Positions 53,455 to 62,185 of a stretch of 64,000 nt of DNA are shown here, piece by piece; position 1 is the stretch's first letter; each line of letters begins with the position of its first letter. The notes below the pieces were generated by a model that saw only the letters and a list, made by a program, of their open reading frames with translations, ran no database searches and had not been told where the DNA came from. The DNA is from Pseudomonadota bacterium (GTDB taxonomy: Bacteria; Pseudomonadota; Alphaproteobacteria; Rhizobiales; MH13), in contig JBCCPK010000005.1 in assembly GCA_039024915.1 (NCBI GenBank), forward strand, positions 1 to 64,000, read 5' to 3'. The position numbers were made by a program, and so were the translations under genes.

Positions 53455-53850
53455 TCAAAGCCCAGCGTCCATCAGCGCCTTGATCTGGGCCTCGCCAGTA
53501 CCCGCGACCAGGCGACCCAGCTCCGCATCACCCCGCAATAGAACAAGGGTGGACCGCCGCGGGATATTGCGGGAGGTCGTGACCTCGTGCCGCCTGTAAG
53601 TATCCCAATCGACCTTGATGAACGTCATCGCACGATCGTAGGCGGGGTTTTGTTCCCGCAGCGCGTTGATAACCCGCTCCTGCCGCGCGCACGTCGGACA
53701 CCAACTCGCCGAGTAATCCACAAAGACCGTTTGACCCGCCGCGAGAGCGGCATCGATCGCGCCGGGCGTGTAGCTCGTGAAGCTGGCATTTGCAGTGGTT
53801 GGCAACAGCGCAAGAGCCGCAGCACCAAAGAGGAACAGACGTCTATTCAT
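53455..53850 (-). CDS. Thioredoxin-fold periplasmic protein (CxxC)
   Basis: The protein is 131 residues from ATG 53850 (ATG 53856 gives two more residues). An N-terminal signal peptide (MNRRLFLFGAAALALLP...NAS) is followed by a thioredoxin domain with WCPTC (Cys51, Cys54). It resembles the C-terminal domain of DsbD. With CcdA encoded 29 bases upstream it would form a two-part system that carries electrons from the cytoplasm to periplasmic thiols. Confidence 0.85.
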   Translation of the reverse strand: MNRRLFLFGAAALALLPTTANASFTSYTPGAIDAALAAGQTVFVDYSASWCPTCARQERVINALREQNPAYDRAMTFIKVDWDTYRRHEVTTSRNIPRRSTLVLLRGDAELGRLVAGTGEAQIKALMDAGL

Positions 53851-53879
53851 GAACATGGACCTTTGATCGGTTTGTTTGG

Positions 53880-54593
53880 TTAGAACCTCACGGAGAGATC
53901 TTGAAGCCATATGGGCATGACATTCAGGAGCAAACCTTCGAGGACATGGTGAAGGCGAAAGAAGAGCATCAAACCAATGATGATGAACGTGATACCGATG
54001 ATCGGTTTTGAACGCTCGGCGAGCCCTGCGAACAATTGTGACCGCTTTCGTAAGCCTTCCTGCGCGCCAATCCCCAGGCCGATAACGAAAGTTGAAACGC
54101 CGGCGGCGAAAACCATCATAATCAATGTCACGTAGAGCAGATTTTGGCCTTGGGAGGCGAGGGCAATGGCCCCGCCCAAGGTTGGGCCAATACACGGCGA
54201 CCAGACGACGCCAAGCAAAAGCCCTCCAACGAACTGTCCGCGCATCGATCCGGTGTCCACCGCATTCATGCGAGCGCCAGCGGTCGACGCCAATCCAGCG
54301 GTTGCCAACTCAAATCGCTGCGCAAACGATGGCACGACCAGGACAGTGCCAAACACGATCATCAGAGCCGTACCTATCTGCGCCAGCATTTCCTGCGTCA
54401 GCCCGACGCTCGTGCCAAAAGCCGTGACCAAAACCCCGAATACAACGAACGAGGCGCTTAGGCCCGCAGCTAGCGCCACCGGACCGAGACGGTTGGCGTT
54501 CAATGCCGTTACCAAAACGATTGGCAGGATAGGAAGAACGCACGGATTTATTAGAGTAAGCAGGCCGGCAATGTAGGCGAAAAAGAAGTCCAT
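53880..54593 (-). CDS. ccdA: CcdA/DsbD-type thiol electron transporter
   Basis: The protein is 237 residues from ATG 54593, with AAGG upstream. Six membrane segments and the paired redox motifs LINPCVLPILP (Cys18) and WSPCIGPTLGG (Cys134) define the CcdA family, which passes electrons from cytoplasmic thioredoxin to the periplasm for cytochrome c maturation or disulfide reduction. The following thioredoxin-like gene is its probable periplasmic partner. Confidence 0.92.
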   Translation of the reverse strand: MDFFFAYIAGLLTLINPCVLPILPIVLVTALNANRLGPVALAAGLSASFVVFGVLVTAFGTSVGLTQEMLAQIGTALMIVFGTVLVVPSFAQRFELATAGLASTAGARMNAVDTGSMRGQFVGGLLLGVVWSPCIGPTLGGAIALASQGQNLLYVTLIMMVFAAGVSTFVIGLGIGAQEGLRKRSQLFAGLAERSKPIIGITFIIIGLMLFFRLHHVLEGLLLNVMPIWLQDLSVRF

Positions 54594-54691
54594 ATCCGGT
54601 GCCTTGAAGCGACGTTGTTGAGCTGATCCTTGCCGGCATATAGTGCACGGAACGCGGCAACACATAGGCGATAGCGCATGGTGGATGCTGC

Positions 54692-54703
54692 CTTAAGCTT
54701 AAG
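54692..54703. promoter_or_regulatory. Perfect 12-bp palindrome CTTAAGCTTAAG upstream of ilvA/ccdA
   Basis: This palindrome lies in the region shared by the divergent ccdA and threonine dehydratase genes. It is followed by a GAGACA...TGTCTC inverted pair (54703-54708, 54724-54729; spacer 15). Either could be an operator or promoter element; no regulator is adjacent. Confidence 0.3.
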
Positions 54704-54813
54704 AGACAATCCGCGCAATTGGGTGTCTCAATCGCTTATGATAACGCGTACAAACTGGGCTTTGTCACCACGGTGAAATACGCCCGAAACAAAGCGGTCC
54801 TGGGGGCAGTTCG

Positions 54814-56070
54814 TTGACAAGTTTCGCGTCGGACGTGGCGGCGACACATGCGTTGCTGCAAAGCGTCGTTGAACCGACCCCTTTGCAGCGCAACCAATAT
54901 TTATCGGACCTTCACAACGCCGATGTTTGGCTGAAGCGCGAAGACCTTTCACCGGTCAGGAGTTACAAGGTGCGCGGTGCGTACTCATTCCTGACCAAAG
55001 CGCTTGCGGACAAACCGCATCAAGACTTGTTCGTCTGCTCTTCAGCAGGCAACCACGCTCAGGGTTTTGCCTACGCCTGCCGCGCCTACCATAAGACCGG
55101 CATCGTCTTCATGCCTGTGACCACGCCGCAGCAAAAGATTATGAAGACACGGGCGTTCGGAGCGCCCTTCGTCGACATCAGGCTGTTCGGCGACGGCTTC
55201 GATGCGGCCAACCAGCAAGCGCTGGAGCACTGCCGCCAAAACGATGGGATGATGGTGCCACCCTTCGATCATCCCGTGATCATCGAAGGGCAAGCAACGG
55301 TCGCCAAGGAAATTCTTGAACAACTCCCTGGCGGCACGCACCCCGACAGTATCATTTTGGCCGTCGGAGGCGGTGGCCTGTCCGCGGGCGTGACCCGCTA
55401 CTGCGCCGACATGGGCTACCGGGGCTCGTTCGTCTTTGTGGAGCCTGACGGAGCACCAAGCCTGCATACCAGCCTTGCCCAGTCGCAGCGCGTCACATTG
55501 GACGCAATCGACAACTTTGTGGACGGTGCCGCCGTGGCGCGTATCGGCGAGAACAATTTCGCGCATCTAGAACACTTTACGTCAGACGATGTTGTGCTGG
55601 CGCCAACGGACGGGGTCTGCGCCACAATGATCGAGATGCTCAATGTCGAGGGCATTGTGTTGGAGCCCGCAGGTGCTCTGACAATCGACGCGTTGAAGCG
55701 GCTCCCCAAGAACCAGATTGCCGGTAAGACCATTGTTTGCATTGCATCAGGCGGCAACTTCGATTTCGAGCGGCTACCCGAGGTTAAGGAGCGCGCGCTG
55801 CGCTTTGAAGGCCTTAAGAAGTATTTCGTAATCGGCCTTCCCCAGCGCCCCGGCGCACTGAAGGACTTCTTGTCCTTGTTCGGCCCGGACGACGACATTG
55901 CACGCTTCGAATACCTCAAAAAGTCTGCACGAAACTTCGGATCGGTACTTCTGGGCATCGAAACCAAAGCGCCGCAGAACTTTGTCGATTTGTGCACACG
56001 CTTCGATCAAGCAGATATCCGCTGGCAAGACATCACCAATGACGAGTTGGTTTCAAGCCTGATCGTCTGA
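54814..56070 (+). CDS. ilvA: Threonine ammonia-lyase (threonine dehydratase), IlvA type
   Basis: The protein is 418 residues from TTG 54814; no ATG lies in the expected N-terminal region. The PLP lysine is Lys52 in RSYKVRGAY, SSAGNHAQG follows, and the glycine-rich phosphate loop VGGGGLSAG is near residue 185. A C-terminal region (~325-418, VIGLPQRPGALKDFL) is an ACT-like regulatory domain, typical of the ~400-residue IlvA1 form. It deaminates threonine to 2-oxobutanoate for isoleucine synthesis. It is monocistronic or followed by the next importer after 145 bases. Confidence 0.92.
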   Translation: MTSFASDVAATHALLQSVVEPTPLQRNQYLSDLHNADVWLKREDLSPVRSYKVRGAYSFLTKALADKPHQDLFVCSSAGNHAQGFAYACRAYHKTGIVFMPVTTPQQKIMKTRAFGAPFVDIRLFGDGFDAANQQALEHCRQNDGMMVPPFDHPVIIEGQATVAKEILEQLPGGTHPDSIILAVGGGGLSAGVTRYCADMGYRGSFVFVEPDGAPSLHTSLAQSQRVTLDAIDNFVDGAAVARIGENNFAHLEHFTSDDVVLAPTDGVCATMIEMLNVEGIVLEPAGALTIDALKRLPKNQIAGKTIVCIASGGNFDFERLPEVKERALRFEGLKKYFVIGLPQRPGALKDFLSLFGPDDDIARFEYLKKSARNFGSVLLGIETKAPQNFVDLCTRFDQADIRWQDITNDELVSSLIV

Positions 56071-56215
56071 CACCAACGGACCGTCGGTGTTCTTATGGAT
56101 GGCGCTGCCACGCCTGATCTTTGGCACGAAACCTGCAGAGCTTGGCCTTTAGTTGCACATCTGTCCGTTCGGAGCATTAGCGGACGCACCTTGTGACGCG
56201 TCAAAAAGGTATGCC

Positions 56216-57343
56216 ATGGCCGACCTCCAGCTGCACAGCATCAGCAAGTCTTACGGCGAAACGAGAGTTCTGCATGAGCTCGATCTGACCATTTCGTCCG
56301 GCGAGCTTGTTGCCCTTCTGGGACCCTCTGGTTGCGGTAAAACCACGACCTTGCGGATCGTAGCAGGCTTCATCGAGCCTGAGACTGGTTCGATTATGTT
56401 GAAGGGGAAAGATCTTTCCCGTGTTGCAGCCCACAAACGCAACGTTGGAGTTGTGTTCCAGGCTTACGCGCTCTTCCCGCATATGACCGCTGCAGAAAAC
56501 GTCGCTTTCGGCTTGATGATGCGGCGTGTTGGGCGAGCAGAGCGCGAACGCCGCACGCGGGCTGCGTTGGACCTCGTCTCGCTGTCGCAGTTCGGACATC
56601 GCTACCCAGCACAATTGTCCGGTGGGCAGCAGCAACGCGTTGCCCTGGCACGCGCATTGGTGACCGAGCCCGATGTTCTCCTGCTCGATGAACCGCTATC
56701 CAACCTCGATGCGGCTTTGCGAAGCGAAATGCGCGACGAGATTTCGCGCGTCCGCGAGCGAATTCATGTCACCACCCTGTTCGTTACCCATGATCAGTCG
56801 GAAGCGCTTGCCATGAGCGACTCTGTGGTGGTGATGAACCACGGTCAGATCGTGGAACAAGCGAAACCCGAGACATTGTCTGAGCATCCAACACGGGTGT
56901 TTACCGCAGATTTTCTAGGTGGTCGCTCCGTGCTTGCCGGCAGACGTTCGGGAGCGTCCACCTTCGATGTTGGGCTTGGACAGGATCTGCCCATTTTGCC
57001 GGCACATAAAAAACATGCTGAAAGCGGCGACCTGACCCATGCGGTCCTGCGTGCCGCTCGGCTCAAGGTCAGACCGAAAAACTCAGATGCTCCCGTCGGA
57101 GACATTAACGGCATCAAACTTCCAGCCGAGGTCACGCGATCAACCTTCCTGGGTGATCAACGTCAGATCACGGTGCAGGTGGGCGATGCAACGCTTTCGG
57201 TCCTTCAGGCGTCCGATGAGCCGGCACCCGAAGTCGGCTCGATGGCAGACCTGACCGGGCCGGCCTCCGCGATCAGCTACCTGTCGGATCCGCGTCACGC
57301 GCCAGCGACAACGCAAGCAGGAGGTTCCGAGCCAGCATCGTGA
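56216..57343 (+). CDS. PotA-like ABC transporter ATP-binding protein (importer 3)
   Basis: The protein is 375 residues from ATG 56216, with AAGG seven bases upstream; a near ATG at 56211 is out of frame. Walker [10 protein letters not shown] (Lys42), signature [14 protein letters not shown], Walker [14 protein letters not shown] and a C-terminal TOBE domain (~275-355) define the PotA/CysA group. It is followed by a binding protein and a fused permease, a complete three-gene importer. Confidence 0.92.
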   Translation: MADLQLHSISKSYGETRVLHELDLTISSGELVALLGPSGCGKTTTLRIVAGFIEPETGSIMLKGKDLSRVAAHKRNVGVVFQAYALFPHMTAAENVAFGLMMRRVGRAERERRTRAALDLVSLSQFGHRYPAQLSGGQQQRVALARALVTEPDVLLLDEPLSNLDAALRSEMRDEISRVRERIHVTTLFVTHDQSEALAMSDSVVVMNHGQIVEQAKPETLSEHPTRVFTADFLGGRSVLAGRRSGASTFDVGLGQDLPILPAHKKHAESGDLTHAVLRAARLKVRPKNSDAPVGDINGIKLPAEVTRSTFLGDQRQITVQVGDATLSVLQASDEPAPEVGSMADLTGPASAISYLSDPRHAPATTQAGGSEPAS

Positions 57344-57448
57344 CGTTGCAGCGCAAGCAAGGCTGGTACCGTCCACCGCATGCGCGGCGCATCTACCGAC
57401 AAACCACAGAGAGTTTCTTACCCCCCAAAAAACAAACGGAGGCTTTCC

Positions 57449-58576
57449 ATGACCAAGACCACACATTCCGGCAAAACAAGCCGCAGCAAAACCCAAACCA
57501 ACGGGACTGCGCGCAGATTGGACCGTCGACAGTTCACAAAACTATCCGTCGGCGCTGGCCTTGTCGGAGCCTCGGCCCTTGCAACGCCCTATCACTTTGT
57601 TCGGCCCGCCAGAGCGGAAATCAACGCCGGCGACAAACTTGTGGTTGGCATCTGGGGCGGCGCGCAGGAACGGATAACCCGCCAGTACTGCGCCGAACCG
57701 CTGATGGAACAATACGGCGTCGAGATCGAATATGTGCTCGGTGGGACCGTCGAGCGCCGCGCCCGCGCTTATCAGGAACGCGGCCGCCCGAGCTTTGATG
57801 TTATCTACCTCAACGTCTTTGAGTCGCGTCAAGCCGTCCGGGACGGCGTTACCCAAGCGGCGCGACCTGATTTTCCTGGCTTCGACAACCTCTACGACCT
57901 GGCCAAACTTGGCGGCTATGGCGTTGCGTTCAACGCCATCACCGTTTGCTACGATCAGACCATGGTCGATAGCCCGATGACCAGTTGGATGGACCTTTGG
58001 CGGGAAGATGTTGCGGGCAAGCTTGCCTGGCCGAGCTACCCCGGCGCGCAGGGGACAGCGGCGCTCCTTATGGCGGCGAAAGTCCACGGCGGCGATGAAT
58101 TCGACATCGATCCCGGCTTTGAAGCCATCGCATCACTGAAGCCATTTGCGGCGTTCCAGTCGAGCCAGTCGCAGCTTTACGGCATGTTTGACGCCGACCA
58201 GGCCGCCGCTTCGGTTGAGTTTGGCTCGTTCACCCAGAAATATGCGGACGATGTCAACAACGATATCATTGTGACCAAGCCAACCGAGGGTATGCCGGTT
58301 GCGGTCAATGTCGCGTGCATCACCGAAGGCACACAGAACCAGGCACTGGCTGAGGCTTGGGTCGAGCTGCACCTATCCGAAGACTGCCAGCGCGCCTATG
58401 CGGAAGAGATTTACTATGGCCCGACCATCCGCTCGCTTGAACTACCGCCGGAGATCGCCGCCAAGTGCGTTTATGGCGAGGAGGATGTGGCAAGTCTGAT
58501 CGACTTTGATTGGGACCATGTCATCGCGCAGCAGGCCACATGGTCATCGCGGTTCAACCGCGAAATCGCCGGCTGA
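57449..58576 (+). CDS. ABC transporter substrate-binding protein (importer 3, Tat-like signal)
   Basis: The protein is 375 residues from ATG 57449, with GGAGG six bases upstream. A long hydrophilic N-region precedes LDRRQFTKLSVGAGLVG and ARA, a good twin-arginine-type signal. The mature part is PotD/AfuA-like (LVVGIWGGAQERI, LEWP-like elements, C-terminal WSSRFNREIAG). The C-terminal SRFNREIAG echoes the ERFNREITAS end of the importer-2 binding protein, so the two are related. Confidence 0.88.
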   Translation: MTKTTHSGKTSRSKTQTNGTARRLDRRQFTKLSVGAGLVGASALATPYHFVRPARAEINAGDKLVVGIWGGAQERITRQYCAEPLMEQYGVEIEYVLGGTVERRARAYQERGRPSFDVIYLNVFESRQAVRDGVTQAARPDFPGFDNLYDLAKLGGYGVAFNAITVCYDQTMVDSPMTSWMDLWREDVAGKLAWPSYPGAQGTAALLMAAKVHGGDEFDIDPGFEAIASLKPFAAFQSSQSQLYGMFDADQAAASVEFGSFTQKYADDVNNDIIVTKPTEGMPVAVNVACITEGTQNQALAEAWVELHLSEDCQRAYAEEIYYGPTIRSLELPPEIAAKCVYGEEDVASLIDFDWDHVIAQQATWSSRFNREIAG

Positions 58577-58590
58577 CGGGACCTTCCTAC

Positions 58591-60378
58591 TTGGCTCAAA
58601 CGACAACAGACCCAAGTACCTCCGTACCGGCGGACACACCAAGCATGCCCGCCGGTAATCGTCTTAACCGATCGAGATCGACCTTGTCGTTCGCCAGCTG
58701 GCGGCCCTGGCTCCTCATCGCACCCATGGCACTTTGGATGGCATTGGCGTTTGGCGCACCCATGGGCACGGTCCTAACGCTAAGCCTTCAACAAAACACG
58801 TCGATTTTCGCACCTCTTGAATGGGTACCATCTCTTGCTCAATTCCAGCTGGTCCTGACCGACCTCTACTATTTGCGGATCATCGCTGAGACTTTGGGGA
58901 TAGGCGTAACGGTGGCCCTTATGTCGGCCATTCTGGGATTCCCGATCGCTTTATGGTTGGCGAAACTGCCAAGCCAATGGCGTGGGATTGCGGTGGCGAT
59001 CGTCTTGATCCCACTGCTGACGAATGTGGTGGTGCGCTCGGTCGGCCTCCTGCTTTTGCTCGCCAATGGCGGGCCGGTCTCATCGCTAACCGGGCTCAAT
59101 CTGCTGTTCACCGAAGCGGCAGTTGTCATCGCGCTTGTTCAGGTCTTCATGCCCTTTTTGATCATGGCCTTGTTCGACAGCCTGTCGAGCCGTGATCCCC
59201 GCCTTGACGAGGCAGCCTCAAGTCTCGGCGCAGGGCCATGCGATCGTTTCTTGTTGGTCACGCTGCCCCTCGCCTTGCCTGCGCTGAGGGCGGGCATAAC
59301 GATCGTGTTTCTTCTGGCAACGACAGCCTATGTCTCGGCAACTCTGCTTGGCGGCAAGAAGGTTTGGGTGGTCGGTATGCTGGTCTACGAAGAAGCGCTG
59401 CTGATCCAGAACTATCCCCTCGCCTCGGCGCTTGCGATGACGTTGCTGATGCTTTGTCTTGCCGGAACGGTGGTCATTAGCGCCCTCTTTCGGCGACTGA
59501 CGCCATGGCTAGGGGCGCAGGAAACGCCCCCCCAATCTCGAAGCAGGTTTGCACTCCTGCCTCGTGGGTTAGCCGGAACGCTCGATAGGTTTGGTGTTTG
59601 GATTGGCCGCGTGCTCTTCGCCGTGGGATTGGCTCTGCTGCTGCTTCCACTGCTGTTTGTCCTGGTGAATTCCGTCAATGACGTCCCCCAAGCCACAACA
59701 GCAGCCTGGCGCGGCTTTACGTGGAAATGGTACGAACGCATCCTTTTTGATGGGTCCAGCTACATCGACGCCGCCATTATCTCTGCTCAATTGGGTATAG
59801 TCTCGGCACTATGTGCCGTTCTGATCGCGCTTCCCGCCGCCTTTGCCTTGGTCCGCTACCCCAGCCGCGCCATGGGCTTTACCGGCACACTGTTTCTACT
59901 CCCACTTGCCCTGCCCGGCATCGCGCTCGCTTTGGGCGTTCTGAAGCTCCTGCAGGTGTTCGTTCTGCTACCACCCTTTATGGGACTGGTCCTGGTTCAC
60001 GGGGTCCTGATCGCGCCTTTCACGCTGATCATGTTGCGCGCTGCTGTCGAAAATATGGATGTACGTCTTGAGGAAGCCGCAGCCAGCTTGGGTGCTAATC
60101 GTCTGGCCACGTTTTGGTACATCGTTTTGCCAACAATAACGCCAGCGATCCTCGCATCAGCGATCATTGCGTTCCTGGTGTCGTTTGGAGAAGTGACGGT
60201 CACGGCATTCCTCACCACGGCGAGACTTCTGACCTTGCCGGTGCGGATCTATGCAGACGTCCAATTCGATGTGGAGCCCACCGTGAATGCGGTTTCAGCA
60301 CTGGTCATCATCGGAACGGGGCTGGCCCTTGTCATTCTCAACCGCTTCATCAGTCTCGACCGTGTCTGGGCCCGATAG
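58591..60378 (+). CDS. Fused PotB-PotC-like double permease (importer 3)
   Basis: The protein is 595 residues from TTG 58591, fifteen bases after the binding-protein stop; ATG 58645 is a conservative alternative. Two permease domains are joined: residues ~30-310 with loop DEAASSLGAG and ~335-595 with loop EEAAASLGAN, each with about six membrane segments. It replaces the separate PotB and PotC of the other two importers in the window. The orientation and linker (~310-335) are normal for fused Fbp/Pot-type permeases. Confidence 0.88.
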   Translation: MAQTTTDPSTSVPADTPSMPAGNRLNRSRSTLSFASWRPWLLIAPMALWMALAFGAPMGTVLTLSLQQNTSIFAPLEWVPSLAQFQLVLTDLYYLRIIAETLGIGVTVALMSAILGFPIALWLAKLPSQWRGIAVAIVLIPLLTNVVVRSVGLLLLLANGGPVSSLTGLNLLFTEAAVVIALVQVFMPFLIMALFDSLSSRDPRLDEAASSLGAGPCDRFLLVTLPLALPALRAGITIVFLLATTAYVSATLLGGKKVWVVGMLVYEEALLIQNYPLASALAMTLLMLCLAGTVVISALFRRLTPWLGAQETPPQSRSRFALLPRGLAGTLDRFGVWIGRVLFAVGLALLLLPLLFVLVNSVNDVPQATTAAWRGFTWKWYERILFDGSSYIDAAIISAQLGIVSALCAVLIALPAAFALVRYPSRAMGFTGTLFLLPLALPGIALALGVLKLLQVFVLLPPFMGLVLVHGVLIAPFTLIMLRAAVENMDVRLEEAAASLGANRLATFWYIVLPTITPAILASAIIAFLVSFGEVTVTAFLTTARLLTLPVRIYADVQFDVEPTVNAVSALVIIGTGLALVILNRFISLDRVWAR

Positions 60379-60698
60379 CCATGGCAACAGGTTCGCCGCT
60401 CGCGGTGACTTAACCCCCTACAGCCCAAAAACAGACGGTCGGAACAGTGCGCGGGAAAAGTGCGCCACAGGCGCTCGCGTCGATCGGAGCCGTAGCGGCG
60501 GTCTCCAGCGCAAAGGGGCACTCATCCAAACCAAGACGACGAGGCTTCAGCGGGCTAAACGAGACGGGCAAAAGAGAAAACTCACACCTCGCCATGGGAC
60601 CGTGGCCGCAAAAAATGCACATGTTCAGCGCACATTGCGCCACCCCCCGCAGCGAGCGTATAGGTCTTGGGTAATCCCACAACCTCAGACTTGGTGAG
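60379..60698. other. Intergenic region before the capsule export genes
   Basis: These 320 bases contain no ORF with recognisable similarity and no clear terminator hairpin. A promoter for kpsM is expected here but I cannot point to it; GGTGAG just before 60699 is a plausible ribosome-binding site. Confidence 0.4.
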
Positions 60699-61499
60699 AT
60701 GGACGACGTACTACCCGAACGAGTGAGCTTCCGAACCGCCGTCGCGATTCAATTTCGCGTAGTCGGTGCACTTGTTTTGCGTGAGATGCGGACCCGTTTC
60801 GGGCATTCCAAATTGGGCTACGTTTGGGCGCTTGGCGAACCGTTTGTCCATATCGCGCTTTTGGCGACAATCTTCTCGTTTCTCGGCCGCGCACCGCTGC
60901 TGGGCACAAGCATGCAAGTGTTCTTCTTCACCGGCCTGGTGCCGTTCATGTTGTTCAACAAGGTCAGCAATTCTCTGACGCAGACGATCAACGCCAATAG
61001 AAGCCTGTTGGCCTATCCGATGGTACGCCCGATCGATACATTGATCGGGCGCACCTTCTTAGAGAGCGCCACGGTGCTGTGCTCGTCCTTACTGGTGGCG
61101 CTGCTGTTCTTCTTTCTTGGCTACCCGGTCCTGCCCGATGACGGTTTGGGCGTTCTGGCGGCTATAGGTGCAGCCGTTTTGCTGGGTGCTGGCGCTGGCA
61201 CCTTGAACGCTGCGATCACCATTCGATTTCGAGCGTGGGCGACGATATGGTCTTGGATACAATTACCGAGCTTTATCGTGGCTGGTATCTTTTTCGTCGC
61301 CGACCAATTACCTGAGACGATCCGTGATTTTGTCTGGTGGATCCCTCTCACCCATGCGGTGGTGGCCTTTCGAGACGCCTATTACAGCTCCTATGAGAGC
61401 AACTTCCTGAGCATGTCGTTTCTTATGCTTGTTGCCTTTGGTCTTCTGAGTGCAGGGTTGCTCGTCCTGCGCGCATCGCGTTTCAAGATTTACGAATGA
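60699..61499 (+). CDS. kpsM: Capsule/polysaccharide ABC export permease (KpsM/Wzm type)
   Basis: This 266-residue ABC-2 permease has six membrane segments and the family N terminus LREMRTRFGHSKLGYVWALGEP (split about residues 28-50). It exports a lipid-linked capsular polysaccharide across the inner membrane with the KpsT ATPase encoded next (ATGA overlap). Polymer synthesis genes are not in the window. Confidence 0.9.
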   Translation: MDDVLPERVSFRTAVAIQFRVVGALVLREMRTRFGHSKLGYVWALGEPFVHIALLATIFSFLGRAPLLGTSMQVFFFTGLVPFMLFNKVSNSLTQTINANRSLLAYPMVRPIDTLIGRTFLESATVLCSSLLVALLFFFLGYPVLPDDGLGVLAAIGAAVLLGAGAGTLNAAITIRFRAWATIWSWIQLPSFIVAGIFFVADQLPETIRDFVWWIPLTHAVVAFRDAYYSSYESNFLSMSFLMLVAFGLLSAGLLVLRASRFKIYE

Positions 61500-62185
61500 T
61501 CGAGTTCGAAGCGGTTACAAAGAGCTACAGGGTCGGACGCGACCGGAAGACAGTGCTCAACAATTGCAGCTTCGCGATTCCTCGCGGGCGCAGCCTTGCA
61601 GTGATCGGTATAAACGGTGCCGGTAAATCGACTTTGCTTCGGATGATCGCTGGGACCAGCCTGCCCGACCGAGGATATATTCGCCGACGCGGTGTTCGGG
61701 TCTCCTTCCCTCTCGGCTTCGCCGGGTCATTCAACGCCGAACTCTCGGGTCTAGAGAACATCCGCTTCGCTAGTCGGGTCTATGACTGCCCTATCGATCA
61801 AGTGACCGACTACGTCAAAGACTTTTCCGAATTGGGCAACCATTTATCGATGCCCGTCAAGACCTACTCCTCGGGCATGCGCGCACGGCTCGCTTTTGGC
61901 TTGTCCATGGCGCTCGATTTCGATGTTTATCTTGTCGATGAGATCACTGCGGTCGGAGACGCCAACTTCCGCAAAAAGTGTGAGCAGGTTTTTGATAGCA
62001 AGCGCGAACATGCTGATGTCATAATGGTATCGCATGGCAACCAGACCTTAAAACGCTTCTGCGAAACGTCTTGCGTGCTTGATCGTGGACAGCTGACCTT
62101 TTACGGGACCGTTGAAGAGGGTCTGGAAGTCTACGCTGACGTCTTGAAGCGAGAATCGCGCCCACCTGTGAAAGATACAGTTTGA
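61496..62185 (+). CDS. kpsT: Capsule export ABC ATPase (KpsT type)
   Basis: This 229-residue ATPase has Walker A GINGAGKST (Lys44), signature SSGMRARLAFGLSMA and Walker B VYLVDEI, typical of the KpsT/CtrD group of polysaccharide exporters, which lack the carbohydrate-binding C-terminal domain of Wzt. It overlaps kpsM and the next gene by four bases each. Confidence 0.92.
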   Translation: MIEFEAVTKSYRVGRDRKTVLNNCSFAIPRGRSLAVIGINGAGKSTLLRMIAGTSLPDRGYIRRRGVRVSFPLGFAGSFNAELSGLENIRFASRVYDCPIDQVTDYVKDFSELGNHLSMPVKTYSSGMRARLAFGLSMALDFDVYLVDEITAVGDANFRKKCEQVFDSKREHADVIMVSHGNQTLKRFCETSCVLDRGQLTFYGTVEEGLEVYADVLKRESRPPVKDTV

